A stretch of DNA of 36,252 nt. Origin: Bacteroidota bacterium. Lineage in GTDB: Bacteria; Bacteroidota; JABWAT01. Made by a program: the position numbers and the translations under genes. The first letter of the stretch is position 1, and every line of letters begins with the position of its first letter. The stretch lies in contig JABWAT010000023.1 in assembly GCA_013360915.1 (NCBI GenBank), forward strand, positions 1 to 36,252, in the 5' to 3' direction. The notes beneath the pieces are model-generated. The model was not told the origin of the DNA. It saw only the letters and a program-made list of their open reading frames with translations, and ran no database searches. This document shows positions 1 through 8,064 of this stretch, piece by piece.

Positions 1-1
1 T

Positions 2-139
2 GAACTGGTGAATGGTAAATTAACCGCTGGTGAGAAATCGGTGTCCTTCAACGCCGCCGGACTGAGCAGCGGAGTCTATATCTACCGCATCCAGGCTGGG
101 AATCAGACGGTTACCCGGTCGATGTTGCTGACGAAGTAA
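2..139 (+). CDS. C-terminal end of a secreted protein with type IX sorting-like tail (partial)
   Basis: An open frame enters from the left edge and stops at TAA 137-139, giving the last 45 residues of a longer protein. The tail has the layout of a type A type IX secretion sorting domain or FlgD-like fold: a short strand, then GLSSGVYIYRIQAGN, then a final strand ending MLLTK. In this family the segment GxYxYxIxAG near the C-terminus is followed by a basic, hydrophobic last strand, and the domain directs export across the outer membrane. The identity of the main body of the protein cannot be seen here. The tail assignment rests on motif recognition only. It is separated from the next gene by a repeat block and has no visible classical terminator immediately after the stop. 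Confidence 0.7.
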   Translation, partial: ELVNGKLTAGEKSVSFNAAGLSSGVYIYRIQAGNQTVTRSMLLTK

Positions 140-146
140 AAATTCA

Positions 147-325
147 GTTTCAACGCAAAGGCGCAAAGGGTACATACAGAAGGACGCCAAGTTTTTTGGT
201 TTTTAATACAAGAATCTCTGCACCGTTGCGAAGTCTTCGCAGTCTTTGCGTTTAAATGTGCTTCAATGCAGAGGTGCAAAGGTTCGTGTTTTGGAATTCT
301 TTGCGTGCGCATTCACATCAGGTGG
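147..325. repeat. Dispersed palindromic repeat block, left copy (about 1.5 units)
   Basis: The block starts with GTTTCAACGCAAAGGCGCAA at 147 and runs to TTTGCGTTTAAATGTG ending near 260. A second, degenerate partial unit then starts with CTTCAATGCAGAGG. Each unit begins with CAACGCA(A/G)AGG and ends with CTTTGCGTTTAAA, so its two ends are roughly inverted copies and the unit could fold into a long imperfect hairpin. The same unit recurs three times at 1920-2264. No convincing protein is encoded. Confidence 0.8.
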
Positions 326-336
326 GTCAGCGCGCT

Positions 337-1812
337 TCAGTAAAATGGAAAAGGAATCAGAGGAATCACAGCCGCTGCGAAAAACACGGGTTCCTTCTTG
401 CTGAGTTCAACATGAAATTCGGTGTACCACGGTGTCTTCATATACAGATCCACGTAGAGGAAAGTCTGAGTCCTGGTAAGATCTTCCAGGCGATCCACCT
501 GGGATGCATAGACCGATGAAGCAATCAATGAACCGGTATCCGATTTGTAGCGGTTATGGGTCAGGATCAGTTCATGACGGTATGAATTTTTTAAAGTCAG
601 GGTCTCCTTCCGGAAACCAAGATCAGCCATCGCCCATCCGTAACCAGCAAAAGTCGTGCTGATTGACCAATTGGTGACCGCATAATCGACTTTATAGCCT
701 GATCGTTTCTGCTCTGTGATTATTTCGTCGTTCCATTCATAAATGGGCTTTTCTGTGATTTCGGCTGATTTCCCGTGGTAGGCCATTTCTGTGACTGATT
801 GCGAACCAGTTGAAGCCTGAAACCTGAAAACAGAAAACGGCAAGGTAATCTGACCTTCAGGTGCCTTCCACTGAAAAGAGGCACCAACACCCAGCCGGAA
901 AGGATAAAAGCCCTGATCGGCACCAACAGTGTAGTCCTGGCCATAGGCCCTCATTTTACTGGTTTGGGAAAATTCCACCGGAGTGGATAGTCCGCCCGAC
1001 ACAAATCCGGATATCGCAATCGTGTCACTATACAAATAAGATTCGAGGGCCTGTGCCATCCGGGTAATCACCCCGGGACCGCTATCTTCCACCCGGGCAC
1101 CGGACCAGGAGGAATTGATCACAATCGGATACCAATACTGTCCATATTCCCACGGGCGAAGCATTGTCCAGAAATCCGCCATCGGTTTCATCAATTTCAC
1201 CATGTCATCGGTGGATACGGATCCCGAGGTTAACCACTTTTCCCTTTTGGCATTCAGATTGCTGACCTTTTCTTCCACCAGATACCGGTACTGGTTTTCA
1301 TAGTTAACCAACTCTGAATAAGGCTCATAAATCCCTTTCAGGTAAATAATGGCCAGGTGATATCGCTGAGGAGCCAGTTTCGGGGTAGCGGGCAAAGCGA
1401 TGTTACTTTTTCCTGAATCGGGAAGGGTGGCGGAGATCATTTTGCCGATAACTTCCCTGACCTTCATCCGGTTGTCCTCTGTCCGGCTTTCCGGGTGCTT
1501 ATCGAAAGCTTCCAGTTCGGCTTTCAGCCACTCCTGGCGCTTTCTGATCGTGGCACGTAGCCCGAGATTGATCATTTCATCATATCCCATGCGGTTATCT
1601 GCACGGGTGTTAAACCGCTCAATATACAGGTAAACCAGTGTTGGATCGATGGAACCGATCTGTTTTACACGTTCATGAAACACTTGTTTCTGGTTGATGT
1701 TGGTGATGAAATCCTTCGGAAGGAAAGATTCATAAGCTTTGTAGTAGGTAATATCCTGAGCGAATCCGGTTGAGGCGGAAAGAAGAATCAGCAGGACAAG
1801 TCGCAGTTTCAT
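337..1812 (-). CDS. Secreted protein of unknown function, beta-rich C-terminal half
   Basis: I do not recognise this 491-residue protein. The chosen start (ATG 1812) begins with a clear signal peptide, MKLRLVLLILLSASTGFAQ, with cleavage expected after the AQ region. An upstream in-frame start would put eleven charged residues in front of the signal and is less likely. The first 200 residues after the signal are charged and look helical. The second half, from about residue 240, is rich in aromatic and alternating polar/hydrophobic segments and ends in FPFY, which resembles outer-membrane beta-barrel proteins. A periplasmic or outer-membrane location is inferred. It is flanked by repeat blocks on both sides and does not appear to share an operon with its neighbours. 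Confidence 0.7.
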   Translation of the reverse strand: MKLRLVLLILLSASTGFAQDITYYKAYESFLPKDFITNINQKQVFHERVKQIGSIDPTLVYLYIERFNTRADNRMGYDEMINLGLRATIRKRQEWLKAELEAFDKHPESRTEDNRMKVREVIGKMISATLPDSGKSNIALPATPKLAPQRYHLAIIYLKGIYEPYSELVNYENQYRYLVEEKVSNLNAKREKWLTSGSVSTDDMVKLMKPMADFWTMLRPWEYGQYWYPIVINSSWSGARVEDSGPGVITRMAQALESYLYSDTIAISGFVSGGLSTPVEFSQTSKMRAYGQDYTVGADQGFYPFRLGVGASFQWKAPEGQITLPFSVFRFQASTGSQSVTEMAYHGKSAEITEKPIYEWNDEIITEQKRSGYKVDYAVTNWSISTTFAGYGWAMADLGFRKETLTLKNSYRHELILTHNRYKSDTGSLIASSVYASQVDRLEDLTRTQTFLYVDLYMKTPWYTEFHVELSKKEPVFFAAAVIPLIPFPFY

Positions 1813-1919
1813 GGAGAATCCGGGATCTGGTTCAGACTTCTGCAAAAATCAATCTGGAACAGGAAGGATGCAAACAGCTTCACCGTGAAGGGTGATACTT
1901 TTAACGCATAGTACAATAC

Positions 1920-2275
1920 GTTTCAACGCAGAGGCGCAATGGTTACATACAGGAGAACGCAAAGAGTTTTTTGGTTTTCAATACAAGAACCTCAGCGCCC
2001 TTTGCTTTCCTCTGCTGTCTCTGCGGTAAGAACGTTTCAACGCAGAGAACGCAAAGGTTACATACAGAAGGACGCAAAGTTTTTTTAGTTTTCAGTACAA
2101 AAACCTCAGCGCCCCTTGCGAATTCTTTGCTGTCTTTGCGTTTAAATGTGTTTCAACGCAAAGGCGCCAAGGTTAAATACATGAGAACGCAAAGGATTTT
2201 TGGTTTTCAATAATTAAATCACTGCGTCCTTTGCGAATTCTTAGCTGTCTTTGCGTTTAAACGTGCTTCAACGAA
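1920..2275. repeat. Tandem palindromic repeat, three units of about 115 bp plus a remnant
   Basis: Unit starts are at about 1920, 2034 and 2150, with a fourth truncated start (GCTTCAACGAAA) at 2265. Each unit opens with GTTTCAACGCA(A/G)AG, continues through TACATACA and a T-rich TTTTGGTTTTCA segment, and closes with TTTGCTGTCTTTGCGTTTAAA or a close variant. GCAAAG words at the left end pair with CTTTGC words at the right end. The last unit overlaps the 3' end of the downstream minus-strand gene and supplies its final codons and stop. This fills most of the 444-bp gap between the two neighbouring genes; I see no further gene there. Confidence 0.85.
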
Positions 2276-3849
2276 ATATTACTGCGGAATAAGGTGCTGG
2301 CGCTGGCGACCCGGTAATCCCCGTATTTATACACAACATGCTGCCGGGTGAGGTGAACCGGACTGGTAACTCCGCAGGCGGCTGCAAGCGAGAAACACGC
2401 CGCCCGGATGGTGGTGATGTAATTGGCCACACGGTATTGCTTCTCTTCTACGACCAATGCACTCATGTATTTCGGATCGTTCGTGGCTACCCCGACCGGG
2501 CAGGTGCCGGTGTGGCATTTTTCAGTCATGATACAACCCACTGCAATCATAAATCCGCGGGCAATGTTGACGGCATCGGCTCCCAGTCCAAGGGCAATGC
2601 AGATCTGATCGGCACTGTGCAGCTTGCCTGAAGCGATCAGTTTCACCCGGTCCCTGATACCTGCTTCCTGCAGGGCATTATCCGCCAGTACCAATCCGGA
2701 AAAGACGGGAAGTCCCATGGAATCGGCCATTTCCTGATAGGTGGCGCCCGAACCGCCTTCTCCGCCATCCGCTGTAATGAAATCGGGGCCTTCACCCCGG
2801 GCTTTCATTCTTGAACACAGTTCATCGAGGGACAGATCGGATCCCATCACCACTTTGACACCAACCGGCTTACCAGAGACCTCCTGAAAACGCGAAACGA
2901 AATCAAGCAATTCATCTACCGAATTGAAATCGGAAAAGCGGTTGGGGGATGAAATGGTTTTCCAGGGCTGAACTCCCCGGATGGCAGCGATCTCGGGAGT
3001 AACCTTCACACCTTCAAGATGTCCGCCCTTGATTTTGGCACCCTGATGAAGTTTGATTTCGAACATTTTCACCTGCGGAATGGCCGCCTTTTCAGCAACC
3101 AGATCCCAGCTGATGGCCCCGTCGGGTGTACGGAATCCGAATTTACCCGAACCAAGCTGGGCGATCACATCGGCTCCTTTCAGATGAAACGGCGATATGC
3201 CTCCTTCTCCGGTGTTATGCCATCCCGAGCCCGTCATGGCAATTCCACGGTTGATGGCTTCGATGGCGTGTGCACCCAGTGAGCCGTAACTCATGGCCGA
3301 ACATCCGAACCAGGTTTTGGAGATGTAGGGATTTTTCCGGTTGGGTCCGAAGATGATGGCGTCTTCATCGCTTAACATCCAGGGGCGAAGGTCAACGGTG
3401 GTCTGGCGCTGTTTGCGGGTAAAGATTCCCTCGCTCACCACTTCGTACTTGTGGGTGGTGAACGTTTTCCGGTTATCAATGGCCATTTCATCCATCTGAC
3501 GGGGAAAGAGTGCATTGTTCAGGTAAAATCCAGGTTCTCTGAAATCGCGCTTCGATCCGAACCCGATCACCGTTTTACAGTATTTTGCAGCAAAGACAAT
3601 GGATGTGAAATGCATCCGGCTGAAGGGGGTTCCTTCGTTGTCAGAATCGGTGATGTAGAAACGGAATTCCGGACCGAGTTTTTCGATCACGTACCGCATC
3701 ACACCGAGAATCGGATGCTGGCGCAAAATGGAATGACCCGACTGAAATTTGTTGCGGACATACACAAACCCCAGCAGGACAAGCGGGGTCAGTACAAACA
3801 GAGCAACCAGTGTGAAGGTGAGTATGCTGATGAGGGTGTCGAGCGCCAT
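2257..3849 (-). CDS. FMN-binding glutamate synthase family protein, membrane-anchored
   Basis: This 530-residue protein carries the central/FMN domain of glutamate synthase (Glu_synthase family). The FMN- and substrate-site signatures are visible in order: GSLGAHAIEAINRG near residue 190, GEGGISP, KIKGGHLEG, and FITADGGEGGSGAT near residue 360. Cys439, Cys445 and Cys450 (C-x5-C-x4-CPVG) match the spacing of the 3Fe-4S cluster of glutamate synthases. There is no N-terminal glutamine amidotransferase domain, so it is not a complete GltB. It resembles the stand-alone class seen in many bacteria, whose substrate is uncertain. One hydrophobic helix at residues 8-30 suggests an inner-membrane anchor with the catalytic part in the cytoplasm. 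The last residues (about SLKHV and the stop) lie inside a dispersed repeat, so the 3' end may have been altered. Confidence 0.9.
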   Translation of the reverse strand: MALDTLISILTFTLVALFVLTPLVLLGFVYVRNKFQSGHSILRQHPILGVMRYVIEKLGPEFRFYITDSDNEGTPFSRMHFTSIVFAAKYCKTVIGFGSKRDFREPGFYLNNALFPRQMDEMAIDNRKTFTTHKYEVVSEGIFTRKQRQTTVDLRPWMLSDEDAIIFGPNRKNPYISKTWFGCSAMSYGSLGAHAIEAINRGIAMTGSGWHNTGEGGISPFHLKGADVIAQLGSGKFGFRTPDGAISWDLVAEKAAIPQVKMFEIKLHQGAKIKGGHLEGVKVTPEIAAIRGVQPWKTISSPNRFSDFNSVDELLDFVSRFQEVSGKPVGVKVVMGSDLSLDELCSRMKARGEGPDFITADGGEGGSGATYQEMADSMGLPVFSGLVLADNALQEAGIRDRVKLIASGKLHSADQICIALGLGADAVNIARGFMIAVGCIMTEKCHTGTCPVGVATNDPKYMSALVVEEKQYRVANYITTIRAACFSLAAACGVTSPVHLTRQHVVYKYGDYRVASASTLFRSNISLKHV

Positions 3850-3906
3850 GCGATATCTCCCGTCTTTCCGGCAGAAGATAAGACAAAATCCAATGATGGA
3901 AAAGGA

Positions 3907-5244
3907 TTACGGAGAATCCGGCGGATCGGTGTGACGGGTCAGGTCGCCGTAGAGCAGCTCGGTGCAGGCCGGGCAGATGCCATGTGTGAATTCGGCATGG
4001 GTGTGTTTCATCAGGTAGGATTCGATCCGGTTCCAGAACCCCGAATCATCTCTGATTTTCTTGCAATTGGCACAGATGGGAATCAGACCCTTCAGTTCCC
4101 TGACATTTTCGAGGGCCTCGGTCAGTTGCTGGTTCGTCGCGATCAGTTCCGCATTGCTCTGCGCAAGCAGGCGTTTCTGACGGCGGTTTCGGATGAAGAG
4201 CAGAACCAATCCGGCCGAAAGCAGACTTAACAGAATAAGACCCGAGACCAACCAGAAGGTAATTTTTCGCTGAATATCGGCCTGCGTGGTCAGATAGCGG
4301 ATTTCCGTTTCTCTGAGTTTGAGATCGAGCTGATGCTGAAATTCGCTTTGCAGCCGGGCCAGATCGTCATTGCGCAGCGAGTCGGAAAGTGCCTGAATCT
4401 GCGTCTGAAATGAGACAGCCGATTTCCAGTTTTTTTCGGCCACGGACTTTTTCAATGCCAGCTGGTACCAGTCCAGCATTTCATTCCGGAACCGGCGTGG
4501 AAAGAGGACCGCTGCCGCTGAATCGAGGTGACGTGAGGCAGAGGTCAGCTGACCTTTCTCCAGATAAATACCGGCCAGAAGCAAATGACCTTTGGCGCGG
4601 AACTTCAGCCGTGACGGTTCATGTGTCAGCCCTGTCAGTCCCTTAACCGTCATCTGTAGGGCCGAATCCACCTTACCGGTTGCAGCCAGTGATTTACCGA
4701 GATAAATCTCGAAGATGGCCTGGTTACCGGGTCTTTGTTCAGAAATGTAATCATTAATTGCAGCGCGGATAAACAGTAGCGCTGAATCATGGACACCCAG
4801 TTCCTGATAGCAGATGCCAATGTTTCCCAATTCCCGACCGTTGAACTGCGTGATTCCGGCCAGTTTATTCAGCCGACGGCTCTCGTGAAAAAAACGCAAT
4901 GCTTCCCGGTACCGTTTCTGGTTGTGGAAGGCATTGGCAATGTAATTGACGGTGTGTGAAAGACCACCGGTATCTGCAAGTCCGGTGTAAATGGGGTAGG
5001 CCTTCAGAAACTGATCATGGGCCAGCGTGTTCATCCCCAGTTGAAGATAGCCAAATCCGAGCGAGTTATGGGCTGTGGCCAGTGCTTTCTGATTTCCGGT
5101 TCGCCCGGCCAGATCAATGGCTCTTCTGCTGATCGCAATGGTGGAATCGGGCTGAAGGTAAAAATAATAATCCGCCCGGGTCAGGAGGGCCGTAAGCAAC
5201 GAGTCGGATTGAAGTGAAAAAAAAAGAAGTATCGTGGTGAGCAT
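3907..5244 (-). CDS. TPR-domain membrane protein with C-terminal four-cysteine motif
   Basis: The 445-residue product has a short hydrophobic start (MLTTILLFFSLQ) and then tetratricopeptide-like helical pairs from about residue 30 to 290. A transmembrane helix at 329-351 follows, then a coiled-coil stretch to about 384, and a C-terminal module with Cys391, Cys394, Cys424 and Cys427. The ICANCKKIRDDSGFW segment and the HGICPAC ending are recognisable as the tail often attached to PAS, response-regulator or histidine-kinase-like proteins. Metal binding by the four cysteines is likely but inferred. The topology would put the TPR part in the periplasm and the cysteine module in the cytoplasm, like a TPR sensor kinase whose catalytic domain is replaced. 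No kinase or cyclase domain is present. The start codon has no strong ribosome site. Confidence 0.8.
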   Translation of the reverse strand: MLTTILLFFSLQSDSLLTALLTRADYYFYLQPDSTIAISRRAIDLAGRTGNQKALATAHNSLGFGYLQLGMNTLAHDQFLKAYPIYTGLADTGGLSHTVNYIANAFHNQKRYREALRFFHESRRLNKLAGITQFNGRELGNIGICYQELGVHDSALLFIRAAINDYISEQRPGNQAIFEIYLGKSLAATGKVDSALQMTVKGLTGLTHEPSRLKFRAKGHLLLAGIYLEKGQLTSASRHLDSAAAVLFPRRFRNEMLDWYQLALKKSVAEKNWKSAVSFQTQIQALSDSLRNDDLARLQSEFQHQLDLKLRETEIRYLTTQADIQRKITFWLVSGLILLSLLSAGLVLLFIRNRRQKRLLAQSNAELIATNQQLTEALENVRELKGLIPICANCKKIRDDSGFWNRIESYLMKHTHAEFTHGICPACTELLYGDLTRHTDPPDSP

Positions 5245-5316
5245 GCCCGGAAAGTCGTCATTGAAGGCGACTCAGGCAACCCGTTGGCAGATGTGTATCG
5301 GTGTTTTGTGACCCAA

Positions 5317-6093
5317 TCAGCCGATACACACCGAGCGCATGGAAATGGAGGCGTGCTCATATCCTTCATAGACAGTCCGGACCGGTTCGGCCGGCCGGGC
5401 CGTGCCCATCACATAAATCAGCGGAATGTAATGTTCAGCCGAATTCACTGCCAGACGGGTGTCATTGTCTGCAGAGAGATAGTCGAGAAGGGTTTGTTCG
5501 TCCTTTTGCTCCATGGCGAGCCTGATTTTCTCATCGTACCGTCGGGTGTAACCGGCAGGCTCAGCATCCGGATTTCCGAAATCAGCCATCCGAAGATTGT
5601 GGACGATATTTCCGCTGCCCATGATCATGATACCATGGTCGCGGAGAATGGCCAGTTCGCGTGCAAGAACCCAGTGTTCGGCCGGTGATTTGTTCACATC
5701 GATACTGAGCTGAGTCACAGGAATATCGGCCTGCGGATATAAATGCCGGAGAACGGACCAGGATCCGTGATCAAGGCCGTAGGTGGTATCTACCCAGATT
5801 CCGCATGACTTCACTACCAGACTGACCTGATAAGCCACTTCCGGGGCACCAGGTGCCGGATAACGGACCTGATAAAGCGCGGGGGGAAATCCATAAAAAT
5901 CATGAATGGTTTCCGGATGCTCGGCCGAACTGACCTGAGTACCGGTTGACAGCCAGTGGGCCGACACCATCAGGATTCCTTTCGGACGGGGAAGAGATCG
6001 TCCCAGTTCTGTGAGTGTGCGGGCATAGGCCGATTCATTGTGAAGGGCATTCATGGGCGAGCCGTGCCCGATGAAAAGTGAAGGCATCCGCAT
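5317..6093 (-). CDS. LigB-type extradiol ring-opening dioxygenase (DODA/YgiD class)
   Basis: The 258-residue protein belongs to class III extradiol dioxygenases of the DODA/YgiD type, non-haem metal enzymes that open catecholic rings such as DOPA. Characteristic segments are SLFIGHGSPMNAL near the N-terminus, SAHWL, GLDHGSWSVL, IMGSGNIVHNL, and the late NSAEHYIPL; the histidines in these are the expected metal and acid/base residues. The start at 6093 is favoured because GGAGG sits 9 bases upstream, inside the end of marR, and only 4 bases separate the two genes. A longer reading frame to 6153 would overlap marR without need. It is the last gene of the yceI-CDGSH-marR operon, so its expression is probably under the same operator. 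The natural substrate is unknown. Confidence 0.88.
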   Translation of the reverse strand: MRMPSLFIGHGSPMNALHNESAYARTLTELGRSLPRPKGILMVSAHWLSTGTQVSSAEHPETIHDFYGFPPALYQVRYPAPGAPEVAYQVSLVVKSCGIWVDTTYGLDHGSWSVLRHLYPQADIPVTQLSIDVNKSPAEHWVLARELAILRDHGIMIMGSGNIVHNLRMADFGNPDAEPAGYTRRYDEKIRLAMEQKDEQTLLDYLSADNDTRLAVNSAEHYIPLIYVMGTARPAEPVRTVYEGYEHASISMRSVCIG

Positions 6094-6097
6094 GGGA

Positions 6098-6559
6098 TCA
6101 GCCCTCCGACCGAAGTTTGTCGAGCAGATAGGAAAGCTGATCGGCTTCGGCATCGGTAAGCGTCTGAATCAGCCGGTTCATCTGATCGCTCTCCCGGTCG
6201 ATCTGTGCCAGAAGAGACAATCCTGCTTCAGAAATGGTCACATCCATCTGCCGCCGGTCCGACGGGCATTCCCGCCGGATGACCAGTCCTTTTTTAAAAA
6301 GCCGGTCTACCAGACGGGATGCATCGGAATTTTTATCGATCATGCGCTCTTTCAGCAGCATGATCGATGCAGGTTTGGGTTGCTGACCCCTCAGTATCCG
6401 CAGAATATTAAACTGCTGAACCGACAGACCAAATGGTTTCAGAAAATCCGCATGACGATCCTGCAGCCAACCGGCTGTGAACAGAACATTCACCACCGCC
6501 CGCTGCCCGGAAGATGAAAAAGTTTGCTGTTGAATTTCATCATGTATGGTTCTCATCAT
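6098..6559 (-). CDS. MarR-family transcriptional regulator
   Basis: This 153-residue protein has the MarR winged-helix layout: an N-terminal dimerisation helix, FGLSVQQFNILRILRG (helix 1-2), a recognition region around NSDASRLVDRLFKKGLV, and the wing DRRQMDVTISEAG, followed by the long C-terminal dimerisation helices. MarR proteins are homodimers that bind palindromic operators and often repress their own operon until a ligand or oxidant releases them. The gene lies third in an operon after yceI and the CDGSH gene. The paired ATGTTGCAACAT palindromes over the operon promoter are the obvious candidate binding sites. A GGAAGGAAG ribosome site precedes ATG 6559. The ligand cannot be read from sequence. 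Confidence 0.92.
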   Translation of the reverse strand: MMRTIHDEIQQQTFSSSGQRAVVNVLFTAGWLQDRHADFLKPFGLSVQQFNILRILRGQQPKPASIMLLKERMIDKNSDASRLVDRLFKKGLVIRRECPSDRRQMDVTISEAGLSLLAQIDRESDQMNRLIQTLTDAEADQLSYLLDKLRSEG

Positions 6560-6576
6560 GCGTCTTCCTTCCTGGA

Positions 6577-6774
6577 CTACGACCGGACCTCAGTACGGGA
6601 TCCATCGGCCTGATAGACGTAAACCTTGTCGGGTTCTTCGTCACGGGTTTTCTTATGCGATCCATCGCAAAAGGGCTGTGAGGCACTCAGTCCGCACATG
6701 CAGATCCATTTTGCGGAATCTCCTTCACCCACTTTTTGCGGTTGCTGACCGGTTTTGACGACGACACGTGCCAT
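6577..6774 (-). CDS. CDGSH iron-sulfur domain protein
   Basis: This small 65-residue protein contains the full CDGSH signature CMCGLSASQPFCDGSH, that is C-x-C-x2-S-x3-P-x-C-D-G-S-H. In this family the three cysteines and one histidine hold a redox-active 2Fe-2S cluster. The protein is essentially one such motif with short flanks, as in bacterial single-CDGSH proteins, and has no membrane anchor. It begins only three bases after the yceI stop and ends 17 bases before marR, so translation is probably coupled. Its place in a MarR-controlled operon fits a role in redox or stress response, which is inference. Confidence 0.93.
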   Translation of the reverse strand: MARVVVKTGQQPQKVGEGDSAKWICMCGLSASQPFCDGSHKKTRDEEPDKVYVYQADGSRTEVRS

Positions 6775-6777
6775 GGA

Positions 6778-7365
6778 TCAGCTCTTCTTTTCTTCGACGT
6801 AAGCCGCATTGATGGTGATTCCAACGGTTTCACCGACAACGGCTCCGCCACTTTCGATCAGTTTATTCCATTTCAGGTTGAAATCAAACCGGTTGATTTC
6901 GCCGGTAGCCTTGAAAGCAACCTTGTTGTTACCCCATGGATCCTTGATGGTTCCGTTAAACTTCACATCCAGTTCGACCTGTTTGGTCACATCGCGGATG
7001 GTGAGGTTTCCGATTACTTTATACTTGTTTTCGCCAACCTTTTTAAAGGAGGTACTTACAAATTTAATCTCGGGGAACTGCTCAGCGTTAAAGAAATCGT
7101 CGCTGCGGAGGTGTTCATCCCGTTTGGTGTTATCGGTATTGACCGAGGCAGACTTGATGGCGGTTTCGACCCGCGCGGTGCTGAAATCGTTTACATCAGC
7201 AACCAGTTTCGAGTCAAAGCTGGTGAACCGGCCATCGACTTCACTGACCAACAAGTGAGTGACGGTAAAGGTGACGTTTGAATGAGAGGCATCCAGCTTC
7301 CAGTTGGATTGCGCAGAAACCGATCCGGCCAGAACCAGAGCGGCAAGTGTAAGTGACAGTTTCAT
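6778..7365 (-). CDS. YceI-family periplasmic lipid-binding-type protein
   Basis: The 195-residue product starts with a signal peptide (MKLSLTLAALVLAGSVSAQ) and continues as a YceI-like beta-barrel: WKLDASHSNVTFTVTHL at the start of the mature protein, the middle KVIGNLTIRDVTK motif, and the end GETVGITINA. YceI proteins are periplasmic and bind long isoprenoid-type lipids; their physiological role is often unclear. The start at 7365 is chosen over an upstream ATG in the same frame because AAAAAAGGAG lies directly in front of it and the signal peptide begins there. It is the first gene of the operon and is read from the palindrome-overlapped promoter at 7394-7422. Confidence 0.92.
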   Translation of the reverse strand: MKLSLTLAALVLAGSVSAQSNWKLDASHSNVTFTVTHLLVSEVDGRFTSFDSKLVADVNDFSTARVETAIKSASVNTDNTKRDEHLRSDDFFNAEQFPEIKFVSTSFKKVGENKYKVIGNLTIRDVTKQVELDVKFNGTIKDPWGNNKVAFKATGEINRFDFNLKWNKLIESGGAVVGETVGITINAAYVEEKKS

Positions 7366-7386
7366 CGTTGCTCCTTTTTTGATTAG

Positions 7387-7425
7387 ATGTTGCAACATAC
7401 AATATTTAATTGAATGTTGCAACAC
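7387..7425 (-). promoter_or_regulatory. yceI operon promoter with two MarR-type palindromic operators
   Basis: ATGTTGCAACAT (7387-7398) is a perfect 12-bp palindrome and is repeated 27 bp away as ATGTTGCAACAC (7414-7425), 11 of 12 identical. On the minus strand TTGCAA (7417-7422) and TATGTT (7394-7399) form a -35/-10 pair with a 17-bp spacer, so each promoter element lies inside one palindrome. Binding by the MarR protein encoded in the operon would block polymerase. The palindromes are directly seen; the regulator assignment is inferred from position. Confidence 0.75.
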
Positions 7426-7459
7426 GGAACGCAAAAATGAAACAGCCTGGTTCCCGATC

Positions 7460-7882
7460 TCAGCGCTGCCGCTCCCGGATGCTGGTGGTTTCGTACTTCC
7501 CATCGGACCTTAACCGGACGATGGTGGTGACGTTTCCTCTGGCGTTGAAGTCGCCGATGACTTCGAGAAACCGGGGTTTCAGCCGGTCATTGAGCACGTT
7601 GTAAATTTCGTTGGTGACCGCTTCATGGCTGATATGTCGGTCCCGGAAGTTGTTCAGCCAGAGTTTCAGCGCCTTCAGTTCGACAATCAGCTGATCGGGA
7701 ATGTAGTTAATGTATATCCTGGCAAAATCGGGGTAGCCCGACCGCGGACACAGGCAGGTAAATTCAGGATAATCGATTTCGATAAGGTAGTTGCGGTCTT
7801 TAAACTGGTTTTCCCAAAGTTCGAGAACGGTCTCTTTGATTTCCTTTTCACCGTACATCAGGTCTTTAACCACTGTCTTCAT
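7460..7882 (-). CDS. queF: NADPH-dependent 7-cyano-7-deazaguanine reductase (preQ0 reductase)
   Basis: QueF reduces the nitrile of preQ0 to the amine of preQ1 in queuosine biosynthesis. The 140-residue protein is of the short, unimodular type. It shows [21 protein letters not shown], in which Cys45 of the LCP segment is the expected nucleophile and Asp52 the proton donor, and [21 protein letters not shown], the substrate and NADPH-binding stretch. The start at ATG 7882 is chosen because family members begin a few residues before the YGEKEI segment, with AAAGGA upstream. The open frame continues to 8053, but those extra 57 residues do not resemble QueF. I found no preQ1 riboswitch pattern in the leader, and no other queuosine genes are nearby. 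Confidence 0.95.
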   Translation of the reverse strand: MKTVVKDLMYGEKEIKETVLELWENQFKDRNYLIEIDYPEFTCLCPRSGYPDFARIYINYIPDQLIVELKALKLWLNNFRDRHISHEAVTNEIYNVLNDRLKPRFLEVIGDFNARGNVTTIVRLRSDGKYETTSIRERQR

Positions 7883-8064
7883 AGCTCGGTTCGTTCCTTT
7901 AATCCTTACATTTTTAAGCGATATGAAACCCCTGAATGGTTTCTTTTGTTTCAGTTCAGCTGACCAAAGGTCGATTAAATCGTAGAAAATTTCTAATTTT
8001 AAGTCTTTTTGGCCCAAATTCGGGCTGCCGCATGCGGTAACGTTTTGAATCAAAGGATCCTTTC
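7883..8064. other. Divergent intergenic region between queF and aceE with two small hairpins
   Basis: This 182-bp gap separates the divergent queF and aceE genes and must hold both promoters. Two short inverted repeats lie just ahead of aceE: GGCCCAAATTCGGGCT (8011-8026) and the palindrome CCGCATGCGG (8028-8037). They could be an operator or a leader structure for the pyruvate dehydrogenase genes. I could not assign a confident -35/-10 pair. Confidence 0.35.

Noticed and set aside
1920-2275. Tandem repeats as a CRISPR array
   Set aside because: Whole units of about 115 bp repeat without unique spacers of constant size, and no cas genes are present.
7883-8053. N-terminal extension of queF by 57 residues
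   Set aside because: The extension does not resemble QueF, whose unimodular form begins near ATG 7882, and it occupies the divergent promoter region.
7883-8064. preQ1 riboswitch in front of queF
   Set aside because: I looked for the characteristic hairpin and the A-rich tail that pairs with its loop and saw no convincing match.
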